Positions 28,845 through 39,177 of a stretch of 50,000 nucleotides of DNA are shown here, piece by piece; position 1 is the first letter of the stretch; every line of letters starts with the position of its first letter. The notes under the pieces were generated by a model. It made no database searches and was not told the DNA's origin. It saw nothing but the letters and a program-made list of their open reading frames with translations. The DNA is from Prorocentrum cordatum (lineage: Eukaryota; Sar; Dinophyceae; Prorocentrales; Prorocentraceae). The position numbers and the translations under genes were made by a program. The stretch covers positions 39,526 to 89,525 of the forward strand of contig CAUYUJ010016489.1 in assembly GCA_963575745.1 (NCBI GenBank), given 5' to 3'.

Positions 28845-28976
28845 GTGCCATCGCTCGGGCGTCGATTTTTGGTATGTGTACGTTTCGGCTCCGCGCGCGT
28901 ATGTTTCGCACGCCCGTCTGATATGCTCCTCGACGGTCCTCGCCGGGCAGAGATGCACGCGTCCAAGCGATGCCAA
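28845..28976. mobile_element. Family C foldback element, diverged copy
   Basis: Left GTGCCATCGCTCGGGCGTCG pairs with right CGCGTCCAAGCGATGCCAA. The internal order (TCCTCGACGGTCCTCGCCGG then AGATGCACG) parallels the complete copy at 17127. A possible GGCGG direct repeat flanks it, not exactly in register. Confidence 0.65.
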
Positions 28977-30383
28977 GGCGGATGTGGAGGTCAGAGCCCG
29001 CCTCGCGTCGTGACACACACACACACACACACAAAAAAAAAAAAAGAAACGCGACGGAAGGCTTTCACAATCATCGGCCTCCTGGGCCCCTCACCCTGGG
29101 CCTCGGGACGGCCGAAACACGACTCAGGATGACACTCTGGTCCTCCTGGGAGGGGGCCTGGATCCCTTTGAGGGTCCACGTTATGAACACACCATGGCGT
29201 CAGATGGTTTTTGTTTTCAACCACCCTTTGTAGGCAACTCCTGGGAGATCTTCGTGCGAACGATGACGTGAAGGTCATGACCCCGGCTGTCATGGGCCAC
29301 GAAGCCGGACCAGCCCAGATGGAGCCTAGAATGAAGCCAGAAGCGGCTGGCGGGATTACGCTACATTAGTTTCAACCACAGACATACCAGCGCCAATGCT
29401 GAGTTCAACCTCGCAGGAATTGAACCTTAAGACAGGGAGAGGAACAAGCACGACTTCCACACTGCCCCAACAGTGTCTTTCTTGCCACATCCACGTTGGG
29501 GGAATGAGGGGGAGTATGCAGGGGATGGGGAAGAGACAGATGAAGTAGGCTTCTTTGTGAACCAGACAGGGGCGCCCATCAGGTTTCAAGAGGGATGAAG
29601 GGAGGGAGGGAGGGAGGGAGAGAGGGAGGAAGAGAGAATGAGGGAGAGGAGGGAGGAGGGAGGAGAAAGCGAACGACAGCCACAACGATGACAAACGCCT
29701 GAAGAAGCAATATTTGCAAGCCTGGAGAAGTCGACGGGAGGAGGAAAAGGGCGACGAGGGAGGGTTGGTGGGAAGGTGATGGGGCAGGGAAAGAGGGAAG
29801 GTAGAAAGCAAGGGAGAGCGAACATGGAGGGGGGAGGGGAGGGGAGTGGAGGGGAGTGGTGAAATAGAGATGGTTCAGCCCATCCTCGGGATTAGGCTCC
29901 GCGATTGAAGAGGCAGAGGCGACAAGCAAATGTTGCGCTGCGGACCAGCTTTTGCTCGAGGGCGGTGTGGCAGATTCGTGCTGCTTCCGCCATTACATGG
30001 CACAGACTTCGCATGAAGTTACGCTGTGGCACTAATCGCTCAGAGGAGGCGCGTGCCAACAAGGCAAGCCCACCAATGGCGCCAGCGTCAAAATCCTACT
30101 GCGAAGAGTGATTACAACAGCTGAATTCTCGGATGTGATCGAATTCGTTGGAGGTAAACACCATGTGCACTGGCCTGGCTCTACTCGGTGACTGCAAGCG
30201 CCATGCTAGATCGTCGTGGTGCGAATATTCGTGTGGCCTGTTCTGTAGACCCTCGTATTGAGTAGGGACCAGCCTTCCCGGCAGTCCTAGATGCCTCCCT
30301 CGAAATTTCCGTAGAACCCGAACGTGTTCGCAGAACAAAAACAAGGTTCTCATAGCATGAGAAAAAGCAAGGTTCTCATAACA
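28977..30383. other. No gene; GGGA microsatellite at 29590-29645
   Basis: CA and A runs lie at 29011-29045. A GAGGGAGG tract occupies 29590-29645, with further purine-rich DNA to 29870. Frames across it are Ser/Pro/Leu repeats. AAGCAAGGTTCTCATA occurs twice just before the family P element (30340-30380). No domain recognised. Confidence 0.5.
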
Positions 30384-30572
30384 TACCGTGGGGGCTCGGC
30401 CAGAAGAAACCTCCGCGAGAAACCCAACCCTGAAATCCGCGATTTGTTCAGTGAAAGCCCAAATCTGTCGATCGAAAATCGTCAAGATCTTATTGGGGGC
30501 ACATCGAGATCCAAGAAACCCAGGGCACCCTGGCAAAATCCAACTGGTTTCTTGGCACACGCCCCCACTGTA
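30384..30572. mobile_element. Family P foldback element, copy 1
   Basis: Left TACCGTGGGGGCTCGGCCAG then AAGAAACC pairs with right GGTTTCTTGGCACACGCCCC then CACTGTA. Inside is AGAAACCCAGGGCACCCTGG, itself a small palindrome and the best-conserved part between copies. Copy 2 is at 33603-33778. Confidence 0.7.
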
Positions 30573-31516
30573 ACCAAAAGCTGGCTTCCGCTGGCGGAGT
30601 CGCGCCTGCTATACTTCGCCGCCTTCGGCAGGCCTCCCGCCGCCTTCCGCCGAAGAGAGGGCAACTCCCTCCAACCGTCGATCCTCGAAGGAGGGGCCCT
30701 TCCTGCAACGCCCCATGTGGCCGACTCTGGAAACCCAGACCCCGACGTATCATGTCGAAAGCTGGGCGAAGGCTGCTAAAACCGTGGCTCCTAAAACGGC
30801 CCTCCCGGAAGGAAAAAACAACTTCCCGGAATGAGGCGCGGCACGCGAAACAATCAACGGGCTTCTTCCCAGAAGGACGAAGACAACTTCCCGGAGTTCG
30901 ATTTTAGCAGCCGGCTTCCGATAATGATTGGCTCATGACGTCGACTCCCAAAAGTCTTGACCCATCCTCAGGGCCTGGGTTTTCATCCCGACCCGTTACT
31001 TCGACGCTCCCGAGACCCGGTGAGGGCCCCGAAGGGCTGAACATAGTGGAAAACCTTGACGTGCTGCCCCCACGGTGCGATGGGGGCTGTGCCCTCCGCG
31101 CCGCCACCGTCTTCTGAACGCCCCCTCCGAGCGCCACTGCGTCCCAGCCGCCCGCGCCGCCCCCGCCGCGTCGCCCCGGCGACCGTTTTCTGTTCTTTTG
31201 GAAATGACTGTCGTCACCCCGAGGGGGGGGGTCGAGCAGGAAGGTGACGGAAACGGCGGCCGCGCCGTGCACCCCCCAGGGTGCGTCCGCGCTACTGCGG
31301 CATCAATCGCCTGTGTGAGCCGTAGCATGTAGGGGGGGGGTCCAGGCCCCCCCCCAAGTACGATCGTTAGCGTTGCCGGGGCAACTCCATCCCGTAATCG
31401 AACCTGGGGAAACCAGTGCAGCTACCTCCTGGATCTCTCTCGGGGTGCGGTGTGACAAGAATTCCGGGGCGAGTGCAGCGGTGGCGACGAGACCCAGACA
31501 TGCGGATACATGCCAA
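30573..31516. other. No gene recognised
   Basis: A GGAAGGAAAAAACAACTTCC hairpin lies near 30810. The block 30920-31330 is GC-rich with a GAGGGGGGGGTC stretch. Open frames of up to 122 codons on both strands have no recognisable domain. Confidence 0.45.
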
Positions 31517-31531
31517 GGGTAGAGGTATGGG

Positions 31532-31778
31532 CTTATTGGGCCCTGTAAACGACAGGGCCGTTTTTTTACCGGTTCCGACGCCGTTTTTGTTTTGCCGGTT
31601 CCGACGCCGTTTTTTTCACCGGTTCCGTCGCCGTTGTTTGACCGGTTGCGGCTCCGGTTCCAATCCTGGAGCCGTTTTTTTGCCGTTTCCGGTCGCCTTT
31701 TTTTGCCGTGTCCATTTTCGAAAAACATGTGTTTGGAAACGATGGAAAAACGGCCCTGCCGTTTCCGGGCCCACTGAG
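31532..31778. mobile_element. Family H foldback element, copy 2, with 15-bp flanking repeat
   Basis: Ends CTTATTGGGCCCTGTAAACG and the complement of CTCAGTGGGCCCGGAAACGG, each followed inward by CAGGGCCGTTTTT. GGGTAGAGGTATGGG lies immediately outside both ends (31517-31531 and 31779-31793), a perfect 15-bp direct repeat. The interior is the CCGGTTCCGACGCCGTTTTT tandem as in copy 1 at 298-550. Fifteen base pairs is long for a DNA transposon and more usual for target-primed retroposition, although the ends are inverted repeats. Confidence 0.85.
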
Positions 31779-31793
31779 GGGTAGAGGTATGGG

Positions 31794-32454
31794 TACCTGC
31801 ACCTCCTCTGAGAACCCCCCTCGCTTCGAGTCCGAAAACACGCCGACGTCCCGCCCCTGCTCTCGCCGTCTGCCGCACGCCCAGGAGCGTGGGGATTTGT
31901 CATCGGGGGCCCATCGCCGATCCATCGGCGATGCCTCGCCGATCGCAACTCGATGCGTCGCCGACTCCAGCTCGAGTTGTCGCCGACTCCAGCTCGACGT
32001 ATCGCCGATTCTGCCTCGCCGATTCGCCTCCCTGGCTCCGAACATGTCGACGTCCCGCTCTTGCTCCCGCCGTCTTCGGGGATCCTCTGACCCAGGTCAA
32101 TGCAAGCCCGGGTCAGTCAGGCTTTGCAGAATCTTGCAGGATCCTGCTGGATCATGCACCCAAGCCCTGGGTCAGTGCGCCCCTGGCCCTGCAGGATCCT
32201 GCAAGATCCGGCGCTCTGACTAACCCCCGTTTGCGTTGACCTCCGTCTCTTGAGCCCCGACTATCGTGGGCGCCTCTTGGGACGGTTTTGCGCCCTCTTG
32301 AGGCCTCTCGAACGCCTCGTGTGCAATCTCCGAGTGTCGGGAAGCGGAGCAGGCGGCCACGCGAAAATGAGTGAAAACAAGCATGGAAAAACAATGATTT
32401 GGGACTCTTAGGGCTGTTTCGAAAAGCAGTTTGGTGCCTCGTTTGCATCGACGG
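31794..32454. other. No gene; GCCGA-type short repeats
   Basis: 31905-32035 is built from short TCGCCGATxCATCG and GCCGACTCCAGCTCG units, like the interior of family E. 32130-32215 has several AGGATCCTGCA units. Confidence 0.5.
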
Positions 32455-32585
32455 GGCATTGGCGACGCATCGGCGACGCAGCGGCGATGCACCAGCGATG
32501 CATCGTCGACGTCGGCGATGCAACGGCGACGTCGAGCTGCATCGGCGATGCATCGGCGATGCGCAGCAATCCTCCGACCCCATCT
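32455..32585. mobile_element. Family E foldback element, left end lost
   Basis: GATGCATCGGCGATGC-type units end in GCAATCCTCCGACCCCATCT, the right end of family E. The complementary left end is not preserved. Confidence 0.6.
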
Positions 32586-32927
32586 ACTCCGACCCCATCT
32601 GCGAGGCCTACTCCATGTTAAACGTCGGCGGGGCGTCACCCCCGCCGACAGCCCCACGTCGAACCCCGTCGCGGGCAGCCACCGCGCGCCGAAGGCGTTC
32701 TGACCCCCGTCGCGGCGCGACGACGAGGCGAGGTTGACCCCCGTCGGGGGGGTACCCCCCAACGCTTATAGAAGAAGAACAAAACCACATAAGGATAAAC
32801 TTCTGGCGCTCCGCGAGGAATTTTTGGATCCGCGCTGGACCCCCCCCTCCCTGGCGCGCGAAGCGCGCCAGCGGCGGCGCCCGAGGCGCCGCCGGAGGAC
32901 CCGACAATTGGTGTTGTACTAAACTCA
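32586..32927. other. GC-rich, no gene
   Basis: Arg/Pro-rich overlapping frames; no recognised domain or repeat, apart from a second TACTCCGACCCCATCT directly after the family E end. Confidence 0.5.
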
Positions 32928-33128
32928 GGGGGACGTAAGACCTGGGTACAGGGGACTCGGAAATCCCCGACGAGGTCGTCAAAAAAATGACGAGGCCGAG
33001 CCTGCATTTTGACGAGGCCTCCCGCTGCAGACATCCCACGAAACTCCTCCTCGTCAAAATCCCAGGCGAGGTCGTCAAAAAACGATGGCGAACCCGAGTC
33101 CTGGCAAACCCGGGTCTTACGCTCCCCC
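32928..33128. mobile_element. Foldback element, single copy (family U)
   Basis: Left GGGGGACGTAAGACCTGGGT pairs with right ACCCGGGTCTTACGCTCCCCC, followed inward by GACGAGGTCGTCAAAAAA on the left and the same in direct order on the right. One copy only, so mobility is inferred from structure. Confidence 0.55.
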
Positions 33129-33602
33129 GATAAACGTCCAGGGCCGTTCAGTAAACGCCAATTGTCAGGTCCAGATGTTTTTTTTCCTTCTTTGGGAAAC
33201 AAGATCAATGGCACGCCGCCGAGTGGAGCCCGTCAACGCGATGCTGTTGAGAAGCACCATGCCCTTGGACACACACGACGGGATGGGACGCGGGCGGGCT
33301 CCCCACAGCGGCGCGACATTGCTGCTCCGCTTCCCTCCCGAAGTGGCGGGTGGCGTGGTGCTGACGATGATGCTGGTCAGTCAGGCTTCGGGTCGCGCAC
33401 GAACAGACCCCACGGACGCCTCCGTCGGCGCCCCTGGGGCGCTCCGCGCCCCAGGGCTGGGGTGTTGAGACCGCGCGGGCTACGGGGGGCCTGTCGAGGC
33501 CAGCTGGGACTGCTCGGGGGGGTGCCGGTCAAGGCCAGCTGGGACTGCCTGGGGGGGCTGCCCACGCGCAGCTGGAGCCTTGACAGATGATGGTTCCTCG
33601 TG
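33129..33602. other. No gene; short direct repeat GTCAAGGCCAGCTGGGACTG
   Basis: GCCAGCTGGGACTGC occurs twice near 33500 and 33534. No coding features. Confidence 0.45.
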
Positions 33603-33778
33603 TACGGTGGGGGCCAGTCCACAAGGAACCTTCCACAAGAAACCCAACCCTGAGACCACAGGACGTCCATTCTCGGTGTGGGAGCGTCACACTCTCCATG
33701 GCAAAACCATCGAAACCTAAGAAACCCAGGGCACCCTGGAGGCGAGCAGGGTGTTTCTTGGCATGGGTCTCCACTGTA
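33603..33778. mobile_element. Family P foldback element, copy 2
   Basis: Left TACGGTGGGGGCCAGTCCAC, right GTTTCTTGGCATGGGTCTCC then ACTGTA. It shares ACAAGAAACCCAACCCTGAG and AGAAACCCAGGGCACCCTGG with copy 1. Confidence 0.7.
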
Positions 33779-34101
33779 GTAGCTGCGTGGATATACGAGC
33801 TGCTGGCAGCCGCCGAACGCCCAGGACTATACCGCCATGGTCGCCACCGCGCGCAGGGCGCCCCGAGCCGGTTGCGCTGCGGGGGCGCTCGCGCGCAGAG
33901 CGGCGCCCTGTTGTTGAGCCGTGGGCGGGAAACACGGATGAGACCGTCTCGGTGGCGCCGCAACGTCGGTCACCTCGCAGCAGCGGCGTGCACTGGGCAC
34001 GGGCAGGAAGAGAGAGAGAGGGAGAGGGAGAGAGAGCGGGAGGGGGGACGACCACGAACATCCACATCTGCAGGTGATCCTCAGAGCATATGAATTAGGG
34101 C
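33779..34101. repeat. Unique stretch and GA microsatellite
   Basis: An AGAGAGAGAGGGAGAGGGAG tract lies at 34009-34040. No gene. Confidence 0.6.
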
Positions 34102-34262
34102 TAGGTCGGGCGTGTCCCCCTACAGGCCGATTTTGGGAGAAGAATTAAACATAGTCACAAAAAAAACTCCAAATCTATACACAAATAATGTTAAACATGG
34201 TCCCCCGACGATTTTTTGATCATTTTTGAGTACTCCCCCTGTAGAGGGACAGGCCCGACTCA
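34102..34262. mobile_element. Family A element, copy 6
   Basis: TAGGTCGGGCGTGTCCCCCT left, CCCCCTGTAGAGGGACAGGC then CCGACTCA right. Flanks GAATTAGGGC and AACTTAGCGC match at 7 of 10 positions. The centre has GGTCCCCCGACGATTT. Confidence 0.82.
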
Positions 34263-34365
34263 AACTTAGCGCCAACGTGTGCTTGTCCGCCGAGGCCCTT
34301 CCGCACGCCGCAGGCGGTGCAAGGAAGGCCGGCAGAGGCTGCGATGCGGGGTGGAGCCGAGCAGG

Positions 34366-34520
34366 GCGAACGCCACGGTGGGCTTGCACAGGTCCCGAGG
34401 GAGGGCGACCACGAGGATCATCGAAGGGAGGGCGAACGCCATGGTGGGCTTACACAGGACCCGAGGGAGGGCGAACGCCATGGTGGGCCGAGGATCATCG
34501 AAGGGAGGGCGGCCACGAGC
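34366..34520. repeat. GGGCGAACGCCATGGTGGGC tandem
   Basis: Three to four imperfect units of about 42-60 bp containing CGCCAYGGTGGGCTT, CACAGG and CGAGGGAGGGCG, lying between two family A elements. Confidence 0.75.
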
Positions 34521-34525
34521 GACGA

Positions 34526-34693
34526 TCAGGTCGGGCATGTCCCCCGCCCATGCGGGTCTTGCACAGAACATTGCAAATACGCAAACAAAACGACAACAGT
34601 GCTCGAACGCACCAAACACAAAATCGTCCCCATCGTACTAATTTTCAAAACTATTTCTGAATATTCCTCCCGTACGGGGGCATACCAGACTGA
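34526..34693. mobile_element. Family A element, copy 7, diverged
   Basis: Left TCAGGTCGGGCATGTCCCCC then GCGGG; right CCTCCCGTACGGGGGCATAC then CAGACTGA. Flanks GAGCGACGA and AAGCACCGA match at 6 of 9. One inner palindrome arm has drifted. Confidence 0.65.
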
Positions 34694-35135
34694 AAGCACC
34701 GACCACATGCGTATCTGTGCCCTCGCGGTCCAGATGCGGAGACACGATCCCACGGTCAAGCTATGCCGTGGAAAAGCTCAAAGCGGGACGTCCGCGCACT
34801 GCCGCCTGGCATCCACGAGGGCCGCGGCCGCGGAGCCCGGGCCGCGATGCTGTGGACACGGAGGAGGGAGGAGACGAGGGTGACGAACGACGAGGACGAG
34901 GATCGGCACGATCGAAATGGATGCGGGAGGAGTGGGCACGAAGACCGACACCAGCCCTTCTCCATCTTGAACCGGATTCTCTATCGGCGTTGCCGCCAAC
35001 GTTGTCCATTCGAGACAGGGTGCCGCTAACGCTAAAATACGTGTGATACAAAATTGCAATAGAAAAAGTGTGATAAACAACTGTGCTGCATGTTACGTAT
35101 CACTTTGTTGTTCGAGGGCCAAACTCTTTTCTGCG
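34694..35135. other. No gene; decayed family B element at 34913-35030
   Basis: 34913-35030 aligns with family B: CGAAATGGATGCGGGAGGAG at one end and GTCCATTCGAGACAGGGTGC in the body, which is the complement of the GTCTCGAATGGAC text in 18173-18365. Confidence 0.45.
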
Positions 35136-35296
35136 GCGGTGGACAGACCTCCCTTTCGTAAACCTCCCCTTAGTGAAAACGGCCTGGGACCGAAACCGAC
35201 GGACCTGGACCCGCAAAGATGACGGCCGCGGCGCCTTCTCGCGAACCGAAAACGGCCATTTCGCTAGACTGTCAGGGTAGGAGCCTGTCCACCCCC
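35136..35296. mobile_element. Dispersed repeat, family I, copy 2
   Basis: Collinear with 551-716, including CCCCTTAGTGAAAACGGCCT and TTCTCGCGAACCGAAAACGG. The end pair is GGTGGACAGACCTCC and the complement of GGTGGACAGGCTCC. Confidence 0.7.
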
Positions 35297-35746
35297 GATT
35301 TCTCATCGTGCCACCATTTGTTTGTTCTCACACTGTTGCTAGCCCGCTGGACTTTTTTTCGTAGCGTCTTGCCACGCGCAGCAACGGGCGCCGTCGGCTC
35401 TGCACGGCACGTGTTGCTGGGCACTGTTCGGGCGTTGGCAGAAGCGGGTTTTAGTGGGACCTGGTCTGGTGATGTGGTCTGGGGGGCGCCCCGTTCCACT
35501 CGCCGGAACTGCCGTCACCCGAGAAGACACCAGCTACGGCAAACCTGGTTTAGTGATCCTGGCCAACTCAGGGGCTCCAGGGCCCTACCACTAACCCGGT
35601 CCCCTTGCCTGGGGTCCTGGCCATACCCGAACAACAGTGTTGCTGGGCATCGTACCCCCTCCCGTCCGCGGCCGGTGCGGGCGTCCAGGGAGGAGGGCCG
35701 CTGCCGTGGGGCGGCGAGGGTCCGCCCTCAGAGGCCTGGTCTGAAC
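35297..35746. other. No gene recognised
   Basis: GGACCTGGTCTGGTGATG and related CCTGGTTTAGTGATCCTGG form a short decayed repeat near 35458-35565. The frame spanning 35219-35815 has no recognisable domain and crosses two repeat families. Confidence 0.45.
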
Positions 35747-36025
35747 AGTCGGGCTCGTCCCCCTACAGGGGGGAATTTTCGACGAAAAATAAAAAACAAT
35801 TTAGTCAAACAATAATCTAAACATAGTCTGGGGACTATTGTTTGAATATTGTTTGACCTTGTTGGTACATTTTTGGGGTATTTTTTAGAGCTTGTCCCTC
35901 TACAGGAGGACGATTCAGCCATGGTAAAAAATGATCGGGGGACGATCTTTGAGCACTTTGTTCGCTGTGCCTGGAGATGCCTGATTCTTCGTCCAGGTCC
36001 CTGTATGGGGGAACTGCCCGACCTG
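35747..36025. mobile_element. Family A, nested or composite copy 8
   Basis: AGTCGGGCTCGTCCCCCTAC at the left and a right end closing in CTGCCCGACCTG. In between, at 35889, a second left-type end (CTTGTCCCTCTACAGGAGGA) appears, and the central motif occurs twice (ATAGTCTGGGGACTATT near 35825; GATCGGGGGACGATC near 35933). Two elements have probably joined or nested. Confidence 0.6.
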
Positions 36026-36390
36026 CGCCTGGTCTCAGCACCCCCCTCCCGGTGAGCTGTCCCGGGGCGCGCTCCGACCAGAACCCTGGCGCGAATCCCA
36101 CAGTGGCCAGGGGAAGTCTACGAGGTCCGAAGGAACGGCCGAGCCCCTTTCGAAGCGGCGTTCCGCCACGACCTGCGTTTGCGATCCGACCCCCCGCCCC
36201 TCCCACCAAACTACCAAGGAACGCCAGGGGGTTCGCCACCCAAAAGGTAGTGGAACGCATGCAAGCCTGAGGAACGACCGAGCCCCTTTTGAAAGACAAG
36301 TGGTCCTTATTCAAGCCGCTGGCTGTATGTTTCTTGGTTCCAGCCCTGGGCCCCTTGATCAATCGACCCCTTCCGAGAGGCTGGTAATCT
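36026..36390. other. No gene; short direct repeat
   Basis: GAACGGCCGAGCCCCTTTCGAA near 36132 and GAACGACCGAGCCCCTTTTGAA near 36272 are a diverged direct repeat. No coding features. Confidence 0.45.
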
Positions 36391-36532
36391 TAGGTCGGGC
36401 CTGTTCCCCTACAGGCGGAGTTTGGGCGAAAACAATATTCACAAATAGTCGAACAGATTTTAAAAATCGTCACCAGACTATGTTTGAATTATTTTTGCTA
36501 TATTCCCCCTGTAGAGGGACAGGCCCGACTTA
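36391..36532. mobile_element. Family A element, copy 9
   Basis: TAGGTCGGGCCTGTTCCCCT left and the right end closing in GCCCGACTTA. Flanks CTGGTAATCT (36381-36390) and ATGGTAATGC (36533-36542) share TGGTAAT in register, a decayed 10-bp target duplication. Centre: ATCGTCACCAGACTATG. Confidence 0.85.
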
Positions 36533-36655
36533 ATGGTAATGCATAGAGAACCAGAGGTTCGAAACACATGTTATAGGGTCCCAGGAAACCCCGACCCTAC
36601 CGCCAGGGCGGGCTTTCCACTCAGAAAAATGTTTGGACGCTTGGACTGTCCCAGA

Positions 36656-36837
36656 TCGAGTGGGGGATCGACTACAGAATTGATTCACCCCGAACTTTGA
36701 TTTTCTTTTCTCGCGGAAAGCAAGAAAAAGAAACGTTCGTAGAACGTTGTCGAACGAGCGTTTCACGTTTTACTCATGGACTCGACGAGAAAATCAATTC
36801 TGGGGTAAATCAATTCTGTAATCGATCCCCCACTCGA
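36656..36837. mobile_element. Family T element, copy 1, 5-bp target duplication
   Basis: Terminal inverted repeats of 36 bp with two mismatches; the left starts TCGAGTGGGGGATCGACTAC then AGAATTGATT. CCAGA flanks both ends (36651-36655 and 36838-36842). The interior is A-rich with AAGAAAAAGAAACGTTCG and no coding potential. Confidence 0.88.
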
Positions 36838-37022
36838 CCAGAGCCCCGCGAGAACCCCCAGAAACAGACTGAGAACGGAAAGCGTCTTCCGTACGCGCTG
36901 GCAGCCTGCGGGCTCCATCTGCGCTGGCAAACTGGGCGCTCCATGTGCTTCCGGATCTCTGAAGCCTAGGCGAAGACGAGGACGACGCAGCTGAACACGG
37001 GTCTGCTAAATGGAGTCCGAGT

Positions 37023-37190
37023 AGATGGGGTCGGAAAATCGCGCCGCATCGCCGATGCATCCGCGCTAGATCGGCGATGCACCGACGACGTCGGCGATGC
37101 ATCAGCGACGTCGGCGTGGAGAAAGATAGGACTCCGCATCGAGACGCATCGCCGATGCATCGGCGATGCGGTGCGACCTTCTTCTCCTCC
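37023..37190. mobile_element. Family E foldback element, copy 2
   Basis: Left AGATGGGGTCGGAAAATCGC then GCCGCATCGCCGATGCAT; right CATCGGCGATGCGGTGCG. The middle holds GACGTCGGCG repeats. The right terminus fades into a CTC microsatellite at 37182-37206. Confidence 0.6.
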
Positions 37191-37206
37191 TCCTCCTCCT
37201 CCTCAT

Positions 37207-37804
37207 CCCCAACTTCTCGGGCCGTCCATAGGAAGGAGAACAACAACTACATCAACATGAACGTTCGGCCTGCGCGGATCTCGTGCATCGGCGCTGGACA
37301 CCCCTCCCTGGCGCACGGAGCGCGCTATATGGGGCGGCGCTGGTGGTGCCGCCAAGGGGCCCCAAGCGCCGATCCAAGAAATACAGGCGGAGCTCAGAAA
37401 AGATTTTGTGATTTAGTTGTTCCTCGATTTAGAAGGGAAACGAAAACCACCGCCACCGAGAACTCGTCGGATGAGAACCGACCCCTTTGCGGCCGACACC
37501 GCAGTCAGGCAAAAAATGTTCGCGCGCCCGCGGGCGCGCCCGCGCGCGCGCGCGAGGCACTTGAGGCAACGCGCGCGCGCCTCCACGAGAGAGGAAGGGA
37601 GTGAACGCAGAAATGAGGGTACAATCGGGCGCAAGTCAGCCCCTTCCGTGACGTAATCCTCGCCTTTCGAATTCCCCATCTGGCCGCATACATACGTCTT
37701 AGGGCGAAGCGAGGGGGTCGTCACGGAAGGGCATACTTTGCTAGGGGTCGGCAAAGCCGCCCCTGATACAGTCGGGTCTGATTGGAAAGGACGAGCGAGA
37801 GCAA
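37207..37804. other. No gene recognised
   Basis: GC-rich around 37500-37590 with CGCGCGCG runs. Open frames are Arg/Ala-rich. GTGACGTAATCCTCG and a CCTTCCGTGACG / CGTCACGGAAGG pair (37639 and 37720) form a small inverted repeat. Confidence 0.45.
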
Positions 37805-38060
37805 ACGAGACCTGGGACCTGCCCCCTGGGACCTGGGAGCGCAGAGGACGTGCGTCGCGAACCACAGGACACGATGGCACCCTTGACTTGGAAGGGTCGA
37901 CCTATTAATCTGAAGGGGCCCTGGGACACACAAATAAATACACACAAATAAAAGTACCTGGGACCTGCCCCCTGGGACCTGGGAGCGCAGAGGACGTGCG
38001 TCGCGAACCACAGGACACGATGGCACCCTTGACTTGGAAGGGTCGACCTACTAATCAAAC
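37805..38060. repeat. Direct duplication of ~97 bp, 154 bp apart
   Basis: 37809-37912 and 37963-38060 are nearly identical, from ACCTGCCCCCTGGGACCTGG to CTTGGAAGGGTCGACCTA. The spacer holds AAGGGGCCCTGGGACACACA, which also occurs near 38845. The high identity implies a recent duplication. Confidence 0.9.
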
Positions 38061-38350
38061 TCGCCCGCAGACGGCGGGCGGCGCAGCAGGGGGATACGTA
38101 CGTGAGAGGGGCAGGCCTTCCCAGAAGGCGGCGGGGCTTCACTCAAGCCATGCGGCCTGGTCCCGGGGGCGCGCAGACATGGATTAGCGATCCATGGATT
38201 TGCACACGGTCGCCAAATCCATGGATCGGGGAAAGTCGCCCTCCCCGAAACGGGGCCGGTGCCGCCTCGTTCGGCGGCGGAACTCCACGATGTTCTATGG
38301 AAACGGGGCCCGACGCTAATCCTAGAGGCCTCCTAGATGGGGTCCGAGTT

Positions 38351-38488
38351 AGATGTGGTCGGAGGATCGCGCCGCATCGCCGTTGCATCGACGATGCATC
38401 GGCGACGACAACGTGAAGAAAAACGGGCTGCACATCGAGCCGCATCGGCGATACATCGGCGATGCGGCGCGATCCTCCGACCCCATCT
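38351..38488. mobile_element. Family E foldback element, copy 3 (best preserved)
   Basis: AGATGTGGTCGGAGGATCGC then GCCGCATCGCC on the left; GGCGATGCGGCGCGATCCTC then CGACCCCATCT on the right. The whole element folds on itself. Related copies are at 32455, 37023 and 40940. Confidence 0.78.
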
Positions 38489-39177
38489 AATCTCACCCCA
38501 GTTTTGAGGCCTAAAAATCCACGCCCCCTTGTTCCATGTTTGCGATAGCCTGACTGGTGCAAAGCCCTCCGTGGTGCTGAGGAGACCCGACACCTCAGCG
38601 GTCCCCCCTGCCTCCTGTGCGCGCCGCCGAAGGAGAAAATAGCATGTGCGGGGGGGGGGCGTCGGGGGGAGAGGATGGCTCCGAGGGAGGGGGAGGGAAT
38701 CGAGCTGGAAGCAGCGATGCAGCGCCGATAGATCGAGGATAACATGATCCTCGATGGGCCGATCGACAGCATCGTCCAGAGATCGACGATGGAATTCTCG
38801 ACATAGAAGCGACGATCGATCGCTGGAAAAGATCGGCGACGGTGAAGGGGCCCTGGGACACACAAACAAGCAAGCACGAATGACAGGACTCCCCTGTACT
38901 TTCCCGTATTTCTCGGTCCTCGCCTTCCCACACACACACACACACTTCCCACATTTTCCCACATGTTCCTGGGAACCGAGAAGTTCATCGTGCCTGGGAT
39001 AGGCCTCCGAGGGCGAACTCCTCGCGGGCCTGCGCGGCCCGCAAGCCGCGGGCGACTCGGGGGGTCGGCGCGTCGTTCCGACGCCGTGTTATCCCCCCGC
39101 CAGCGTTGCCCCCGAGGAGGTGGCCCGTGTTCCACCACCAGCACCAGGAAGTTGGAGGGGGAGGGGGGGAGGAGGTC
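38489..39177. other. No gene; short CGATCGA-type repeats
   Basis: 38700-38835 has several TCGATGGGCCGATCG-like units and a CA run at 38931-38945. The 379-codon minus-strand frame crossing 38143-39282 passes through family E and the CTC tract and is not credible as a gene. Confidence 0.5.

Noticed and set aside
29356-29929. Minus-strand Ser/Pro/Leu-rich frames up to 151 codons
   Set aside because: Explained by the GGGA purine tract; no signal of coding outside the repeat.
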